A stretch of DNA of 64,000 nucleotides, from NCBI GenBank assembly GCA_015345905.1, contig JADDTR010000011.1, forward strand, positions 744,001 to 808,000. Reading direction: 5' to 3'. The notes under the pieces were generated by a model, which saw nothing but the letters and a program-made list of their open reading frames with translations, made no database searches and was not told the origin of the DNA. The position numbers and the translations under genes were made by a program. The stretch is from Aotearoamyces nothofagi (taxonomy: Eukaryota > Ascomycota > Leotiomycetes > Leotiales > Tympanidaceae). Every line of letters starts with the position of its first letter. Position 1 is the stretch's first letter. Of this stretch, positions 23,524 to 34,914 are shown in pieces.

Positions 23524-24377
23524 ATGGATTACACAATATCACCGGCTCTACTATCCGACAGTTCTCCTTTACGCCTCTCCAACAATGAGGATGTTAAGTT
23601 GCATCCAAAGCTAGCATCTTTTGGTGGCCATGGGACGCTGGAGATACTTAGAGTGACACAATGTCTAGAAGAAAATGGAATCGCATGTTTCCTGGTAGGA
23701 ACATCTGCTTTAATATACTATGGTGCAAATAGAGTTAGAGGTGTAAGATGTGTATCCCACTTTCAAACCCGCCCGTTAACCTGAGGTGACAGGACTGGCA
23801 AATATGTGTTCCGACTGATCAACTCGACAACGCTTCTACTCTACTCAAATATTCTCTGTACTCGAACGACTATATAGCTCTCGGCCCTTCTTCCCCTCAG
23901 CCTACATCTCTTTTCGAAACATTTCCCCGGTTTGGATGTTGTGGAATTGCACTCTCTTTCTATTTGGTTCCTGCTGAGGATTGCCACATCGATTGTACAC
24001 GTTCGAAGATCGAAAGAAGTCTCAATGGACTACCCTATCCAAAGCTAGACGTCTACATTCAGAGCTTGATAGACATGCACAGTATGGTAGCTCTGTGCGA
24101 CGCTGTCGATGGTACGAATGTTTCTGAGGAGTGGGGACTTGCAAACCTTGAGCTTGAGGGCACCAATGATATTGGCTGGGCAAGGAGAAAGAATAGCGCA
24201 ATAAAGAGTCATAAGCTCTCAAGCTGGCTCTTGGTCGAAACAGCAGTCTGCGAGAGAAGGCATACATGGGAAGAAGTTGTTAGAGGAAAAGAGGACCGGC
24301 TGAGTTACAAGCACCCAAAACAACTATTTGCAACACGGTTTGGTTTCGTCTGCACGGCAGCACAGATCCATGGTTGA
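23524..24377 (+). CDS. Hypothetical protein with nucleotidyltransferase-like N terminus
   Basis: Exons 23524-23742 and 23793-24377 (50-bp intron, GTAAGA...ACAG) give 267 residues. The N-terminal half shows the pattern of a large fungal family of unknown function with a nucleotidyltransferase-like fold: a helix ending in ENGIACFLVGTSALIYYGA, then a strand (DWQICVP) and a DQLDNASTLL helix. The acidic pair that would bind metal in an active nucleotidyltransferase is not conserved (D-W-Q-I here), so it is probably not catalytic. The rest has Trp-rich helices. The frame continues past the TGA at 24375 for 71 more protein-like codons (next entry). Family assignment is from memory and uncertain. Confidence 0.65.
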
Positions 24378-24593
24378 ATCATCGGAAAGCAGCGTAACAA
24401 GCTTTATACGATTACTAATGAAACAGCTTTATTTGATTCTGTTTCGAGATTCTGGAAGCCGCGTCCTGATTCTATTGCTGAACAGTCTCCCTTCTTAAAA
24501 TATCTTACTCATACTGAAACTCGCAGGATGCGCTTGATATACTGGACCTCTTGGATAGCTTCAGCGTTATTGGCAGCAAAGGTATTAGCGTAG
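24378..24593 (+). other. In-frame open extension beyond the stop of the preceding gene
   Basis: Directly after the TGA, the same frame stays open for 71 codons with protein-like composition (for example SVSRFWKPRPDSIAEQSPFL) and ends at TAG 24591. It may be a C-terminal part cut off by a recent nonsense change, an extension reached through a weak 45-bp in-frame intron (about 24345-24389, donor GTCTGC, acceptor AGCAG) that would remove the stop, or chance. The sequence alone does not decide. Confidence 0.4.
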
Positions 24594-26000
24594 TATTGAC
24601 GATGATTCATGTCGAGCAACTCCGCGATCTCCCACCCAAGGGCAACGCGGAAGCAGGGACCTCCAACAAACGTTCAGCGATCTCCTCGGTTGCCAAGAAT
24701 ACGAACAACACCGCCGGTGCTGTGAAATACAAAGATAGTTGGGTAGTAGAATGCATGGTTGGGTAGTAGAATGCATGGGAATAGTGACGAGGTTTGTACG
24801 GTGTCGTCGAGGACTGGATGTACGGGAGTCTCGGGGAATAAGGTCTGGGTATAATTCGCCATATGGGACTGCATCAGCGGAACTATACTCTTGCACGACA
24901 ATGTGACTAGGAATGTCTGTAGCTGCCATTGTAGCCAAACCAGACAGCATGAAAAGGATATGTTTCGATATCAATCTAAATGTCAGCTTCGTCTCGCACT
25001 GGGAGGGATGAGGGGAATTGCTTGCTGATAACTGATAAGACTTCAGTTGCATCAATTATACTGCGAGATCTGCCCTCAGCCCTCTATCCTTTGATCATCT
25101 AGCTCTCTACCCATAAGCCCTACTCAGCAACCCCGGACATCCTGTCTTTGTGGCAATAGGTAATAGACCAAATGAAAGCCAGTGTTGAGTCGCGCAGCAC
25201 GAGTTGACACTTAAGCCAGTATAACAGACGTCGCAAACTCCAAGGCCAGGCTTACTCCTCCCGTGCTGCGCAACGACTGCGCCCCGTCTCATCCCCAGCC
25301 CCGCCAGCCCGCCGAACAGCCCGCCGCACGCCTCCGAGTCCAAGCAGCAACAAGCTCCCCACGTGATTCCACTCCCCATCCAGCCTTTGCGGGAAGATAT
25401 CGACGTCTATGTCAGCTTACAGGTAACAATCCACCTCTCGCGGCCCTGCAACGTTGCGCCCGCTCACCCTGGAGAAGGGCCGGCCGGCTGCTCACCGTGA
25501 TTATGCACGCCGAGCGAGCACCAGAATGCGAGCGACTTATATACTGGCTTCGCTGCGCATCTGCGCGGCCACTTCTTGGATGCTGCAGAGGTGCCGAGAC
25601 GGCGATGCCGGGCGGGCAGCGCTGCGGCTGTGGGGTTTTGCGGTTGTGTTAAGGTGGGTTGTGGAGACGCTGGGGCTGGGCTGTGGGCATGGCATTAAGG
25701 AGCTGACTGATTTGGCGATGATGGCCGTGGGTGAGATACAGGTTGGTATATCATGGTAGGTGGTTTCGCCATTGCTTTCTCTTTCAGATATGCTTATTCA
25801 TTCGCGTTATTTTCACTCTGTACAACCTGGGCGATTGATAGATAATAAGGCTTCTTCTTTTCATCCGCCTTATTGCAAAGGGCAACTGTTTCCGTCCGGC
25901 AACTTTGTTACAAGATCTATATCAAATGCCCATCCTGGCTGTCTATTTCATCTGAATAAAGGATCGATTCTGTCTTGTCTCGCCAACGTCGAAAAACACC
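24594..26000. other. Intergenic region, no supported gene
   Basis: About 1.4 kb. It holds a perfect 20-bp tandem duplication (about 24738-24777, unit starting GTTGGGTAG). Frames on both strands between 24585 and 25760 have some protein-like stretches, but none shows a family motif or splice logic I can defend. The region turns GC-rich after 25250. Confidence 0.5.
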
Positions 26001-27122
26001 ATGGCGTCAGTCCTCCAGCATATCGCAGCAGCCCACCCACAATGTCAAATAACCCGCCATCTGCTCAGCGCCATCTCCTCCGAGCCACCATCACCAACAT
26101 CCGATCCCCCATCTCCCAAAACCCGATCCGGGAACCGCCTACACAGACCCAGACGGGGAACACGCTCGAGATGGGGCCGGTCGAAGAGAGAGAGCGAGTC
26201 ATACTCCAGCCGAAGTCGTGGGACTCTAGGCGGCTTCTGGTCACCGCTCGACACGGCATCCGCAGCAGATGGACCAGCAAGAGTAAGGAGATGCTCGAGC
26301 TGGACGGATTTCGAAAGCGCGAGACAGACGTGGGCGGATGCGGAGACGGCGGCTTACCATCTGTCCTGTTATGAGGTCGACGAGTCCAACGGGAGCGAAG
26401 ACGAGAGTCTCTACCACGACGACCTCTCCCCCACGCCCCCGACCAGCTCCGGAGCCGAGCTCAGTCCCATCTCCAGCACCGGGACCGAAGACGCAGAGCT
26501 CCCCGCCCTCACATCATCCATCGACGAGCTCCTCTCGAGATACCAATCCGTACAGCTCGCGCAGTGCGCTGCAACAGCGCCATCTGGACCAACGAGACCA
26601 GACCCTCCTCCCCCTCGAGAGCTACACTCTGTCTCAACTGAGCCGGGAACACCTAGGTCGCAACCGCCTCCGTCCGAGCCCACGAGGCCAGGACCAGCCA
26701 ATATTCCTTCCCGTCTGATACTCCCGCTGCCATCTCTCCCGCGCCCGCCCACGCTGCGGAAGATCAAACGCCAGCACAGCCTGCGCAGGCGCCAGACCCC
26801 CTCCACCACCGACCCATCAAGCCCCACAAGCAGCTCCTCCTCTCCCTCGCCCACCACCGCCGCATCCCCGACGCCGGGCCGCAGCCCAGACCCGGACACG
26901 GATCGCAGCCTCGACCCGAACGCACATCCGACAGACGGAGACTTGCCGGGCGCGGTACGGCCGGACCGCGGCATGCGCGCTGCGGGCTCGAGAAACGCGC
27001 GGTGGCGGGAGATAAGGGCGTCGCCGTCGATGCAGCTGCACCTCCTGCGCCTGGTCGAGGAGAGGAGCAGCGCGCTGCTGGGACGGAGGGGGGGAGGAGA
27101 GGGGGCGGGATGTCATGGGTGA
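26001..27122 (+). CDS. Pro/Ser-rich disordered hypothetical protein
   Basis: A single open frame of 373 residues starts at ATG 26001, preceded by AACACC, a good fungal start context. The first ~20 residues form an amphipathic helix (MASVLQHIAAAH). Next come an Arg/Ser-rich stretch, a WSPLDTAS-to-WTDFESARQTW acidic/aromatic segment (about 80-125), and a long low-complexity Pro/Ser/Thr region (about 145-330) with PPSP-type repeats; the C terminus ends in a short helix (LHLLRLVEERSSALL). No domain is recognised. GC-rich composition inflates frame length on all strands here, so the call rests on start context and the single coherent helix-disorder-helix layout. Confidence 0.55.
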   Translation: MASVLQHIAAAHPQCQITRHLLSAISSEPPSPTSDPPSPKTRSGNRLHRPRRGTRSRWGRSKRESESYSSRSRGTLGGFWSPLDTASAADGPARVRRCSSWTDFESARQTWADAETAAYHLSCYEVDESNGSEDESLYHDDLSPTPPTSSGAELSPISSTGTEDAELPALTSSIDELLSRYQSVQLAQCAATAPSGPTRPDPPPPRELHSVSTEPGTPRSQPPPSEPTRPGPANIPSRLILPLPSLPRPPTLRKIKRQHSLRRRQTPSTTDPSSPTSSSSSPSPTTAASPTPGRSPDPDTDRSLDPNAHPTDGDLPGAVRPDRGMRAAGSRNARWREIRASPSMQLHLLRLVEERSSALLGRRGGGEGAGCHG

Positions 27123-27482
27123 AATGGGTCATAGGTCACGAGACACGATGCGAGAGTGGACGGGATGATAAGTTAAGAAAGCTATGTAATATAATCTGTA
27201 TATATCCCTCGCTTTCTTCTCTCTCTCTCTCTCGGCGGACCGTTCCAGCTGGAGGTGATTCGTAACGAAGAAGAAGAAAATACAAGGAAAGACCCTCTCT
27301 GCATCGATCGATCGATCATATCATATATTCAGTATCCGTCAACATACACCTACTGGCATTCCTGCTGATCCGTCATCAATCATCAAACCTGCCTCTAGAG
27401 CCTGTATCCAGCACGTGAGACCAGCCACCCTATCCATCCCACCCACCCCTCCTATCCCGACCCTACCTACCCATCCCGACCC
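27123..27482. other. Convergent 3' spacer
   Basis: The 3' regions of the 26-kb gene and the 27.5-kb membrane-protein gene meet here. It contains short microsatellites, (TC)n near 27218-27234 and (ATCG)n near 27304-27317, and C-rich repeats of the CCCACC type near 27430-27480. No gene is seen. Confidence 0.6.
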
Positions 27483-29027
27483 CTAATACCCACTATCCCA
27501 CATCTCGTCCTCGCTCTTGATCATCTCCACGACGGGCGTGCGCGGCTCCATCTTGCGCATGGCCTTCCTCTCCTTCCGCGTCACCAGGCGCGGCGACACG
27601 GGCAGCACGGGCGAGAAGGGCTGGTAGGGGCTGTACGGCACGGCGCCGGCCGTCCAGGGCGTCCCGAGGCCCGGGCTGCGCGGCGTCTGGCGCTCGAGCA
27701 CCGTGGTCTTGGTGGAGTGCGAGAAGGACGGCGACGAGAGGCCCGGGGGCGGGTCGAAGGCGCGGAAGGGCAGCGTGCGCGTCGACGTGCTGGTGGCGGC
27801 GGAGATGGGGGTGTGGCTGCTGTTGTTGTTGTTGTTGGAGGCGGAGATGGGGATCGGGCTGGGGCCGGTGTTGGCGGGGATGGCGAGCGGGGCGGGGGAG
27901 GAAGGGAGCGGGTTTCCGGAGAGGGGGCCGCGGGAGGGGACGGCGGGCGGGTTGGGGCGGTGGAGGCTCGTCGCGGCTGGGTAGGCGGACAGCTGCTCCG
28001 CGATGCTCATGGCCGGGCTCGTGGGCGAGGGGTCGGTGGAGGCGGTCCTCGACGTGTTCCGCGAGTGCCTGCCGTACGGGACCTGGTCGCGCGGCACGGG
28101 CGGCGGCGGCGGCGGCTCGTAGTAGCGCGGCGAGAGCGGCTCCTCGTCCGAGGCGTACGCGGCCGGGAAGGTCGACGACAGCGGCGTCGGCATCGGCGAC
28201 GAGATCTGCATCTCGCGGCGGCTGCCCTTGCGCAGCGGCGAGCGCAGCGAGGAGATTATGGACGAGGTGCGGGACTGCGTCTTCTCGCGGGGCGCGCGGT
28301 CGACGTCGAGGGTGCCGGGGCGGCGCCGCTCGAGATGCGAGGTCTGGCGCTGGGGGGCGGCCGAGGGGAGGGCTGCCTGGGCCTGCAGCTGGGGCTGCGT
28401 CGGGGCGGGCATGTCTGTGACGGCGACGCCGGCCGCCTTTGCTTCCTCCTGCGCCATGACGTGGGCGTACAAGTCCTCGAGGTTCCGGTGCAGGTTCTCG
28501 CGATCCGCCTCGACGACTCGGAGGTCGACCGACGGGTGGCTTCCTGGGGACGTCGGCGAGGTGTTCTGCGGCGGGAAGACGTAGGGGTTCCGCTCCGACT
28601 TCTGCGGCGAGGGCCAGGAGAAGTTCTTCCGCGCGTTCTGCGACGAGATGGGCGTGATGGGCGACGGATAGATGTTCGCGGTTGAGAGCTTGGGGGCTTG
28701 GATCAGCTCGACATCCAAGGCCTTCTGCGAGCGCAGCGTCTCTCGTCGTAGCCGGCGGCCGACGAGCAGGAGAGCGATGGCGAAGACGGCGACTACGAGG
28801 ACATAGCCACCGACGATGCCGGCGATCTCAGCAGGGAGGTACTTCTTGTTGCGCAGCGCTCCTCTGGACAGAGGTGGGCCGTCTTCCGGAGACGGTGCTG
28901 GGCCCCAATCGATGCCGAGGGGATATCCGCGGGGCTTTATATCTGAGGAGACGGAGACACGCGCACACTCGGCGCTCTGGGACAGGATCAGGAATGCTGT
29001 GATCACTGTCGAGACCGCTGGGCGCAT
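27483..29027 (-). CDS. Single-pass type I membrane protein with long disordered cytosolic tail
   Basis: One uninterrupted frame of 514 residues starts at ATG 29027. It has a signal peptide (about 1-21, MRPAVSTVITAFLILSQSAE), a short extracellular part (about 22-65), one transmembrane helix (about 66-90, IVGGYVLVVAVFAIALLLV) and a basic stop-transfer RRLRRE. Beyond residue 115 the tail is Ser/Pro-rich, with SP/TP sites, a (P)n run near residue 308 and Asn/Thr-Ser runs, and it ends in an acidic motif (KSEDEMWDSGY). This resembles fungal surface or cell-wall-sensing membrane proteins, but no WSC or other sensor domain is visible, so the role is unknown. The 5' UTR contains a CAG triplet run (29058-29078). 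Confidence 0.82.
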   Translation of the reverse strand: MRPAVSTVITAFLILSQSAECARVSVSSDIKPRGYPLGIDWGPAPSPEDGPPLSRGALRNKKYLPAEIAGIVGGYVLVVAVFAIALLLVGRRLRRETLRSQKALDVELIQAPKLSTANIYPSPITPISSQNARKNFSWPSPQKSERNPYVFPPQNTSPTSPGSHPSVDLRVVEADRENLHRNLEDLYAHVMAQEEAKAAGVAVTDMPAPTQPQLQAQAALPSAAPQRQTSHLERRRPGTLDVDRAPREKTQSRTSSIISSLRSPLRKGSRREMQISSPMPTPLSSTFPAAYASDEEPLSPRYYEPPPPPPVPRDQVPYGRHSRNTSRTASTDPSPTSPAMSIAEQLSAYPAATSLHRPNPPAVPSRGPLSGNPLPSSPAPLAIPANTGPSPIPISASNNNNNSSHTPISAATSTSTRTLPFRAFDPPPGLSSPSFSHSTKTTVLERQTPRSPGLGTPWTAGAVPYSPYQPFSPVLPVSPRLVTRKERKAMRKMEPRTPVVEMIKSEDEMWDSGY

Positions 29028-30941
29028 GATGGTGCGAGCGGGCGCCGGCGAGAGACAGCAGCAGCAGCAGCAGCAGCGTCAGCGTATGGCGGCTTCAAGC
29101 TCCAAAGTACGAAACGTCTCGAGACATGAAATGGTTGATGATGGGGATGGGAATGTCAGCGAGCGCCTTGTGCTGTATATAGCGAGAGGGGGACCTGGGG
29201 CCCTGCATCGTGGTGGCCCGCCGACGGGACGTACAGCACGGGCTGGGCGGGCCCCATTGGACACGGCGATGTGAAGGAGGCGGGCGTGTGGTTGATGCAG
29301 GTTCGCCAGGGGGGCCAGGAACAGAGGAAGCACCGCAGGAAGCACGGCAGGAATCTGCGCCCTCACTCACAGATGCGGTTGATGGAGTGGCCGTCTCTGT
29401 CCCTCCCACTGGCTGTCTCCTGGCCCGTCCGCCCATCTCCTGCTGCTGGCGACAGTGCGTCGCTGCCCTCGGCGCTTACGCCGTGGGGCGCATCCCGGCT
29501 TGATTGGCGTGCGGTGCCCGTTCGCGGCGGGGACTATGCATGGGGACTGGACATCCCTGCAGGCGAGGCCGTGACGACTTCCCATGCGACTGCGAATGCC
29601 CTCACGGCAGCGACAAAGGAGGCGATGTGATAGTGGAAAGGGGGTATAGCGGGACAGAATTAAGGGGCATATTTTCGCTGGATGCGCTGCATCTACGCGC
29701 TTTCAGGAGGTCGAAGTGCAAGCCTTAAGGCTGCTGTTTCGTTGATGTCGTTCGCTGCTCGTCCAATCATATCTCATCGTGCGAGCGGGCTACCCCGGGC
29801 TCCGACGGCTCGACCAATCACGTCCTTGGCCAATCACATCCCGCCATTTCGCGCTGTCCACGTGATCTCCACGTGATTCAATGGCATCGTAAGCACGGAT
29901 CCTCTTATATGGAGGAGATAATCAAAAGGGAGAAAGAGAAACAAACCTCACTATTCGCACTAACTTGCAATCTTCAAGAAAGTCTGCAGCGTCGTCATAT
30001 ATGTAACGAAACGCCCTTCTCATCCAACATTTCCAGAAGTCTGAATCTGTTGATTACAGCACGTAGAGCACAGAACCCCTTTACGACCTCCCGCGTATAC
30101 TTTAGAAGCAAGCCTTCGGTACAAATCCCCATCCACTGCTTGACTGCCCATTACTCCGTAACCAACCGCAATTCTTCTATCGCAGCCTGCCAGATCAGAC
30201 ACCGAACACTCATCCCAAGACAGAGCAGACCGATGCTGCCAAGACTGGATCCAATATCTGATCCAAGTCTCTAGACCCAAAAAACGCAAATGCGTATCTT
30301 GATACTCCAGCTCGCGATGCACCCGTGCCCGCATCTTCGAGCACGTTTAATCGTCAGGTGTTGTCCTCTGATTATAGCCGGCCAGCTGAGAGTCTAGACA
30401 CAGCCGCCCTTCCCACAATCAATCCCCACTCTAAGAGAAAACTACAGGTTGGCAGCTACGGCGTCGAGGTTTGGAGAGTGTTGGAATAATCGAAATCGGA
30501 TGGATCGGGAAGGGGGTCCTACAAGGCTGCAAAGAACAGAACTACTTGTGAAATGGAAGAAATGGAAGAAAGGAGGCCGGTTTCCTTGAGAGAGGAACGT
30601 GACGCTGTTGTTGGAGACGAGGACGGATGGCTTGGCTGTATATTATCGTCCCTAGAAAGAGGTGTCTGGCCTATGGAATTATTGTAGCAGCAAGACTAGA
30701 AGATAAAGTAAACTGACGTCTAAGCTTCTGTGATCCAATAGTATAGCAGGACTCACCGCCACGGCATATCCTGACTCACCACCTCGCAAGTGAGAGTGAA
30801 TCCGCAGAACCTCACATCCCGCCGCCGCTGCACCCTCGCCTCCCAAACCTCACCCTCTCCCCCTCCCCACACCCTCTCCGCAGCAACAACCTTCTTCCGC
30901 CCGCCCACCACCTTTCTCCGATCCGCAACGACGGACACAAG
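29028..30941. promoter_or_regulatory. Long divergent intergenic region with CCAAT and CACGTGAT clusters
   Basis: This spacer separates the membrane-protein gene (-) from the MYND gene (+). At 29763, 29814 and 29830 there are three CCAAT boxes on the + strand, followed at 29859 and 29870 by two direct copies of CACGTGAT, 11 bp apart. CCAAT is bound by the HapB/C/E complex, and CACGTG by bHLH factors. No intact gene is seen in the spacer; the open frames are low-complexity shadows. A pyrimidine-rich stretch (about 30820-30880) precedes the MYND start. Confidence 0.6.
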
Positions 30942-32152
30942 ATGCGGTGCTCCAACTGCCAGAAGCCCGCGTCCCTTGCATGCAGCAGCTGCAGCGCCGC
31001 TGTCGTCCTCGACGGCGACGCCGCCGTCACGCATTACTGCGACGCGGCGTGCCAGAAGGCCCACTGGGCGAGCCACAAGGCCGCGTGTCTGCGTCTGAGA
31101 GACCGCACGGCGCTGTACCGCGTCGTGCTGATGGCGCAGAAGCTGTTCTATGTCTATCGCGAGCTGGGCTGGTGCCAGGTCGATGTGAAGCGCGCAGAGA
31201 AGAAGGGCGCGGATCTCCTTCTGTACGGCACGGTAGGGATTGGTTTTTCTTTTTCTTGCGGAAGGGGATGCGAGTGTCCTGTCTCGCGAGCGGCGGCGAA
31301 TTCGATTTGTGCTGTGCTAGATTGGTGATATGCTTACTGACGGGCGTGTGCCATTGCAGGTCAACGCGAACGCTTCGTGGCCACGGAACTATAAGAAGTT
31401 CCCTTCTCGTCTCTTCACCACGCCGGGGGACAGAGAAGCCGCTCTCAGCTTCCTCGCCTGCCGCGATGCCATCCACTGGACCGTCGAGTTCATCAGCGGG
31501 CTGCTAGCATGTAAGTCGCTCCGCCTCCTCTCTCCGTGTCTGGGACTCACGCGCCGCAGCCATCGTGACCGAGGCCGTCGAGATAGCCTTCACCGCCAAG
31601 AACACCCGGCGCCGCACCAGCATCCACCCCGTCTCCAGCATCCCCGCGACCAGCGCGCCAGACACCATCCCCGAGATCCTGAAGGTCACGCTGCGCTCGG
31701 GCGATGCCTTTGCCGTCGACATCGCGGGCGCCCAGTACGGCTACCACGACCCCGTTACGCGGTGGGAGGAGTACGAGAAGCTTCGCATCGACCACATCAT
31801 CAGCCGCTGCGCGCCACCCGAGTCTCGAGGGATCGTCCAGGTCAAGGACTACAGCATCGACAGGATCATCTACTACTCCAGGAAGATGTCCGGGGACAGA
31901 GAGAAGTGCGATGCGTACATGGCCATCCTCGAGGTCATGAGCCTGCAGATGCTGGAGTGGCAGTGCGATGAGAAGCTGGGCATCAAGGCTGTGATGAAGC
32001 TGCCCGAGAAGGCTTTCTTGGTGAAGCTCTGCGATCTGGTTGATTATATCGACTGGAACTTCCATCGTGGTCCGAAGCAGCGCTGGTCCACTGTCAAAGG
32101 CAGACGCCTTGCGAAGGAGATTAAGGGGAAATGGGCTCACGGCAAGGTTTGA
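30942..32152 (+). CDS. MYND-type zinc-finger protein
   Basis: Exons 30942-31232, 31360-31510 and 31560-32152 give 344 residues. The N-terminal MYND finger is complete: Cys3, 6, 14, 17, 33, 37, His45 and Cys49. MYND domains bind proline-rich peptides and mediate protein-protein contacts. The rest is an alpha/beta region with no SET or other catalytic motif, like many fungal MYND-only proteins that may act in transcription or protein assembly. The first intron (127 bp) is longer than most here, and its splice ends (GTAGGG, TTGCAG) are acceptable. The start ATG sits at the end of a pyrimidine-rich leader. Confidence 0.88.
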
Positions 32153-32615
32153 GGAGCCATGAATCGACCGATACTTGACCTGGCGATCACGGATGTCGCC
32201 ATCACAGCATCGAAGGGGAGTTTCTTCATCTCATTGCCTCTGTTTTTAAACTTGTCACATCATAGCACACCGATGGAGAGTTTGCTGCTAGACATTCCGT
32301 TGGATTGCATTCCCATAGGGTATACAGTACAATAGAATGTAGTAGTTTCAAAACTGTAATCTGTGCCCGACATGACTTGTGATTATGCAACCTGCCGAGA
32401 GACTCTTGAGTGAAGAAGCCATGCTGTAGATGGGCAACGTTGCAAGTGAGTTGCATATATGCGAGGTCTGGTTATCAACGGAATACACCGGACTCGCCTA
32501 AATTCGAACCGTATCACATGTTACTCGTCCACTCCTCGACCCAGCACTCCCCCCATGCTGACTCGACATCTCGTATATCACATATATCACACCTAAAACA
32601 ACTAAAAAGCACAAT
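32153..32615. other. Convergent 3' spacer
   Basis: The 3' UTRs of the MYND gene and the sugar transporter face each other. No gene or repeat is evident. Confidence 0.6.
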
Positions 32616-34687
32616 CTAGGCCGGAACTTCCTTTTCCAAAATCTCAGTAATCCCGTCCGAGCCATGAAGTACAACCTCCTTCTTCTGAACCGAAAACTTG
32701 ACCGGGTTTCTAGCGTTGAAGATTTCCGTCATTTCTTCCAGCTAGCTGCATATCAGCAATCGACGTCTCTGTCTCTATTCCGATGGTGCTTACCGTTCTA
32801 TTTCTTGTCTCGACGTAGAAGACCTAGTTACGTCAGCTTGCTTCCTCGGGAGTTTCTCAGGCCAGCTGAGCACTCACATAGATGAAGACGGCCACGAACA
32901 GATCCCAGAAGATGAACCTACGGGTAGTTAGATATGTAGGACTCTCTGGACCGTCGTAGCTCACAAGTAGTAATACTTCCACCCCGCGCCCGTAAAGGCT
33001 ATGCCCGTGACGAAGGTATTGTAGAACCCAGCAATATTGCCCCAGAATGTATACAGCGCCATCCCCTTCGATCTGCTCTCGTACCGCAGGACCTCGACGG
33101 CGTAGAGTCCCTGCATCGGTGTCCAGCCGACTGCGAAGACGAAGGAAAAGATGAAGATCATGGCGATCTCGGCATTTGCCTGCGCGTTGCTCTTCGCGGT
33201 ATCCACGCCATCGACAAGGACGAGGTTCGTCGCGTTCAATGCCGTGACGATGGAGAAGAGTAGCACCATGATAAGCGTCGAGATGATGAGCAGTGGTCTT
33301 CTTCCCCATTTATCTGCATGTGCCGCGCCGATGAGCGCGCCTGCAAAGGAGACCACGGACTGCATGCCCTGGAGAAGGAGCTGTCTGTGGTTGTCTGTAA
33401 TCCCAGCACCAGCCAGCATTTGAGGATAGTAGTAGCTGACAGCTCCATTTCCAAGACCTTGTCCGAAAATGGAAACTGAGACGGTAAGCATAGTGCGGTA
33501 GCGGACTTCGCGGGTGTTGAAGAGCTCGCGGAAGTCCCACCAGCGTTTGTCGGCGCCGGTCTGGGAGATCTCTTCTAGCATCTCGCGGTACTCGAGCTGT
33601 ACGATGGGACTGTTGCGGTCGCCTGGAGTTGTGAGTATTGGATTCAGACATTGTAGACATTGATGATATACCTTCTCCATGGTATTTTGCCATTGTGCCG
33701 AGGGCTTCTTCATGTCTGTCGTTGGCCATGAGCCATCTCGGTGACTATTTAGAATCAGGAGAGGCCTTGAGTTCTTGATTCTGATATACGAACCTCTGGT
33801 AGAATCAGACACCCAACAAGAACCATTCCCGAGAAAGTCATCTGTAGCCAGATAGGGATTCGCCAAGCCATTGCTCCATTAATAAAGCTAGTGCCATAAG
33901 GGACCGTGGACCAGTTAGTCATGTTCCAAGGCCCTAATATCGACATGCTGCTTACTGAACGTCCCAGGGATAGCACCAACAAAATAAAATGTCGTATAGA
34001 CACCCGTCATCGCGCCTCTAAAAGACGGATGTGCCATCTCCGAGACATAAGGCAACGCAGCACTGGGTCCCAGCGCGGCCCCGAGACCAAGCATAAATCT
34101 GCCGATCATAAAGGCCGCCAGGTTTTGGCTGGTAGCTTGCACGATGGAGCCGACGATGATGACGGCGGCTCCGAGGAACATTCCCCACCTGCGACCCTTC
34201 CAGTCACTACACGGACCGGCGATGAATGATCCGACGATGTTCCCGATAGTAAACCTAGAATGGGATTAGATTTGGCTGCATCGGGGCTTGTAGAGGAGCG
34301 CACATGGCATAGACAATGCCGGTTGAGGAGGTTCCTTCGGTCAACGAGAAATGGAAGTACTCGCGGTACTGGACGTAGGAGTTGATAGAGCTCATCACGC
34401 TCCCATCATAGCCATTGACGGCGGCATTCAGTGTAGCAGTAAAGAGACATATATACAGCTACGGGCATCAGCTTGTTCCGTCATTCAGGGTATTACCGTT
34501 AGAGTTGAAATACCTGAAACATACGTCTAGTCCATAGAGAAGGTCTCTGTTTTGCAGTAGCATCCGCAAGGGCTACATTGTGTACATTTTTGACAGTTGT
34601 CGTCTGCTCTGCAGCAGATTCTACCACGTTTGGGACACCTCCTGGCGTGGCCTTTTCGTCTTTGGTGTCTAGTTTAGATTCTGCCAT
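32616..34687 (-). CDS. MFS sugar transporter (lactose-permease/hexose-transporter type)
   Basis: The gene has about nine exons. Those I can place firmly are 34514-34687 (start), 34304-34458, an exon beginning at 34254, a large exon from about 33635 to 32965, 32878-32917, 32794-32823 and 32616-32741 (end). Sugar-porter motifs are present: GYDGSVM in helix 1, DWKGRRWGMF after helix 2, GRFMLGLG, PESPRWL split by an intron, ADKWGRRPLL, and the VETRNRTLEEM end motif assembled across two introns, one acceptor being CTAG. The N terminus (about 1-55) is hydrophilic. Such proton-coupled importers take up mono- or disaccharides or sugar acids at the plasma membrane. The junction near 33880-33965 is unclear: a GTTCAG donor with a CACTAG acceptor and an ACTAAC branch site fits best. 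It lies 2.2 kb from L-fuconate dehydratase on the same strand. Confidence 0.85.
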
Positions 34688-34914
34688 CTCAACTGTCGCT
34701 GATATCCAGGCTGGGTGGTTCGAAGGACAACTTCAAGAGTCCGAACAACCGTGGTCTATCTAGCGAGGTAGATGTCACTGTCGTTCTGAGAGCGCGACAT
34801 CACCCATATATGGTGAACCATATCTAGATGCCAGGATAAACATCACCAGATAATGATACGTCTCATCCCGTACATTCGATCGCCCAGGCATTTCCCCACA
34901 GAGCTTGGCGTCTC

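Noticed and set aside
25263-25759. Overlapping + strand frames with some protein-like helices
   Set aside because: No family resemblance, no good start or splice logic; GC-rich composition is enough to explain the open frames.
27717-28685. 322-codon + strand frame opposite the membrane-protein gene
   Set aside because: It is the antisense shadow of a GC-rich coding region; the minus-strand frame has a signal peptide and transmembrane helix, and this one has neither.
33900-33965. 22-bp intron in the sugar transporter (GTAAGC...ATTAG)
   Set aside because: Shorter than any plausible fungal intron; an alternative donor (GTTCAG) with acceptor CACTAG and an ACTAAC branch site gives a normal-length intron and a family-like junction.
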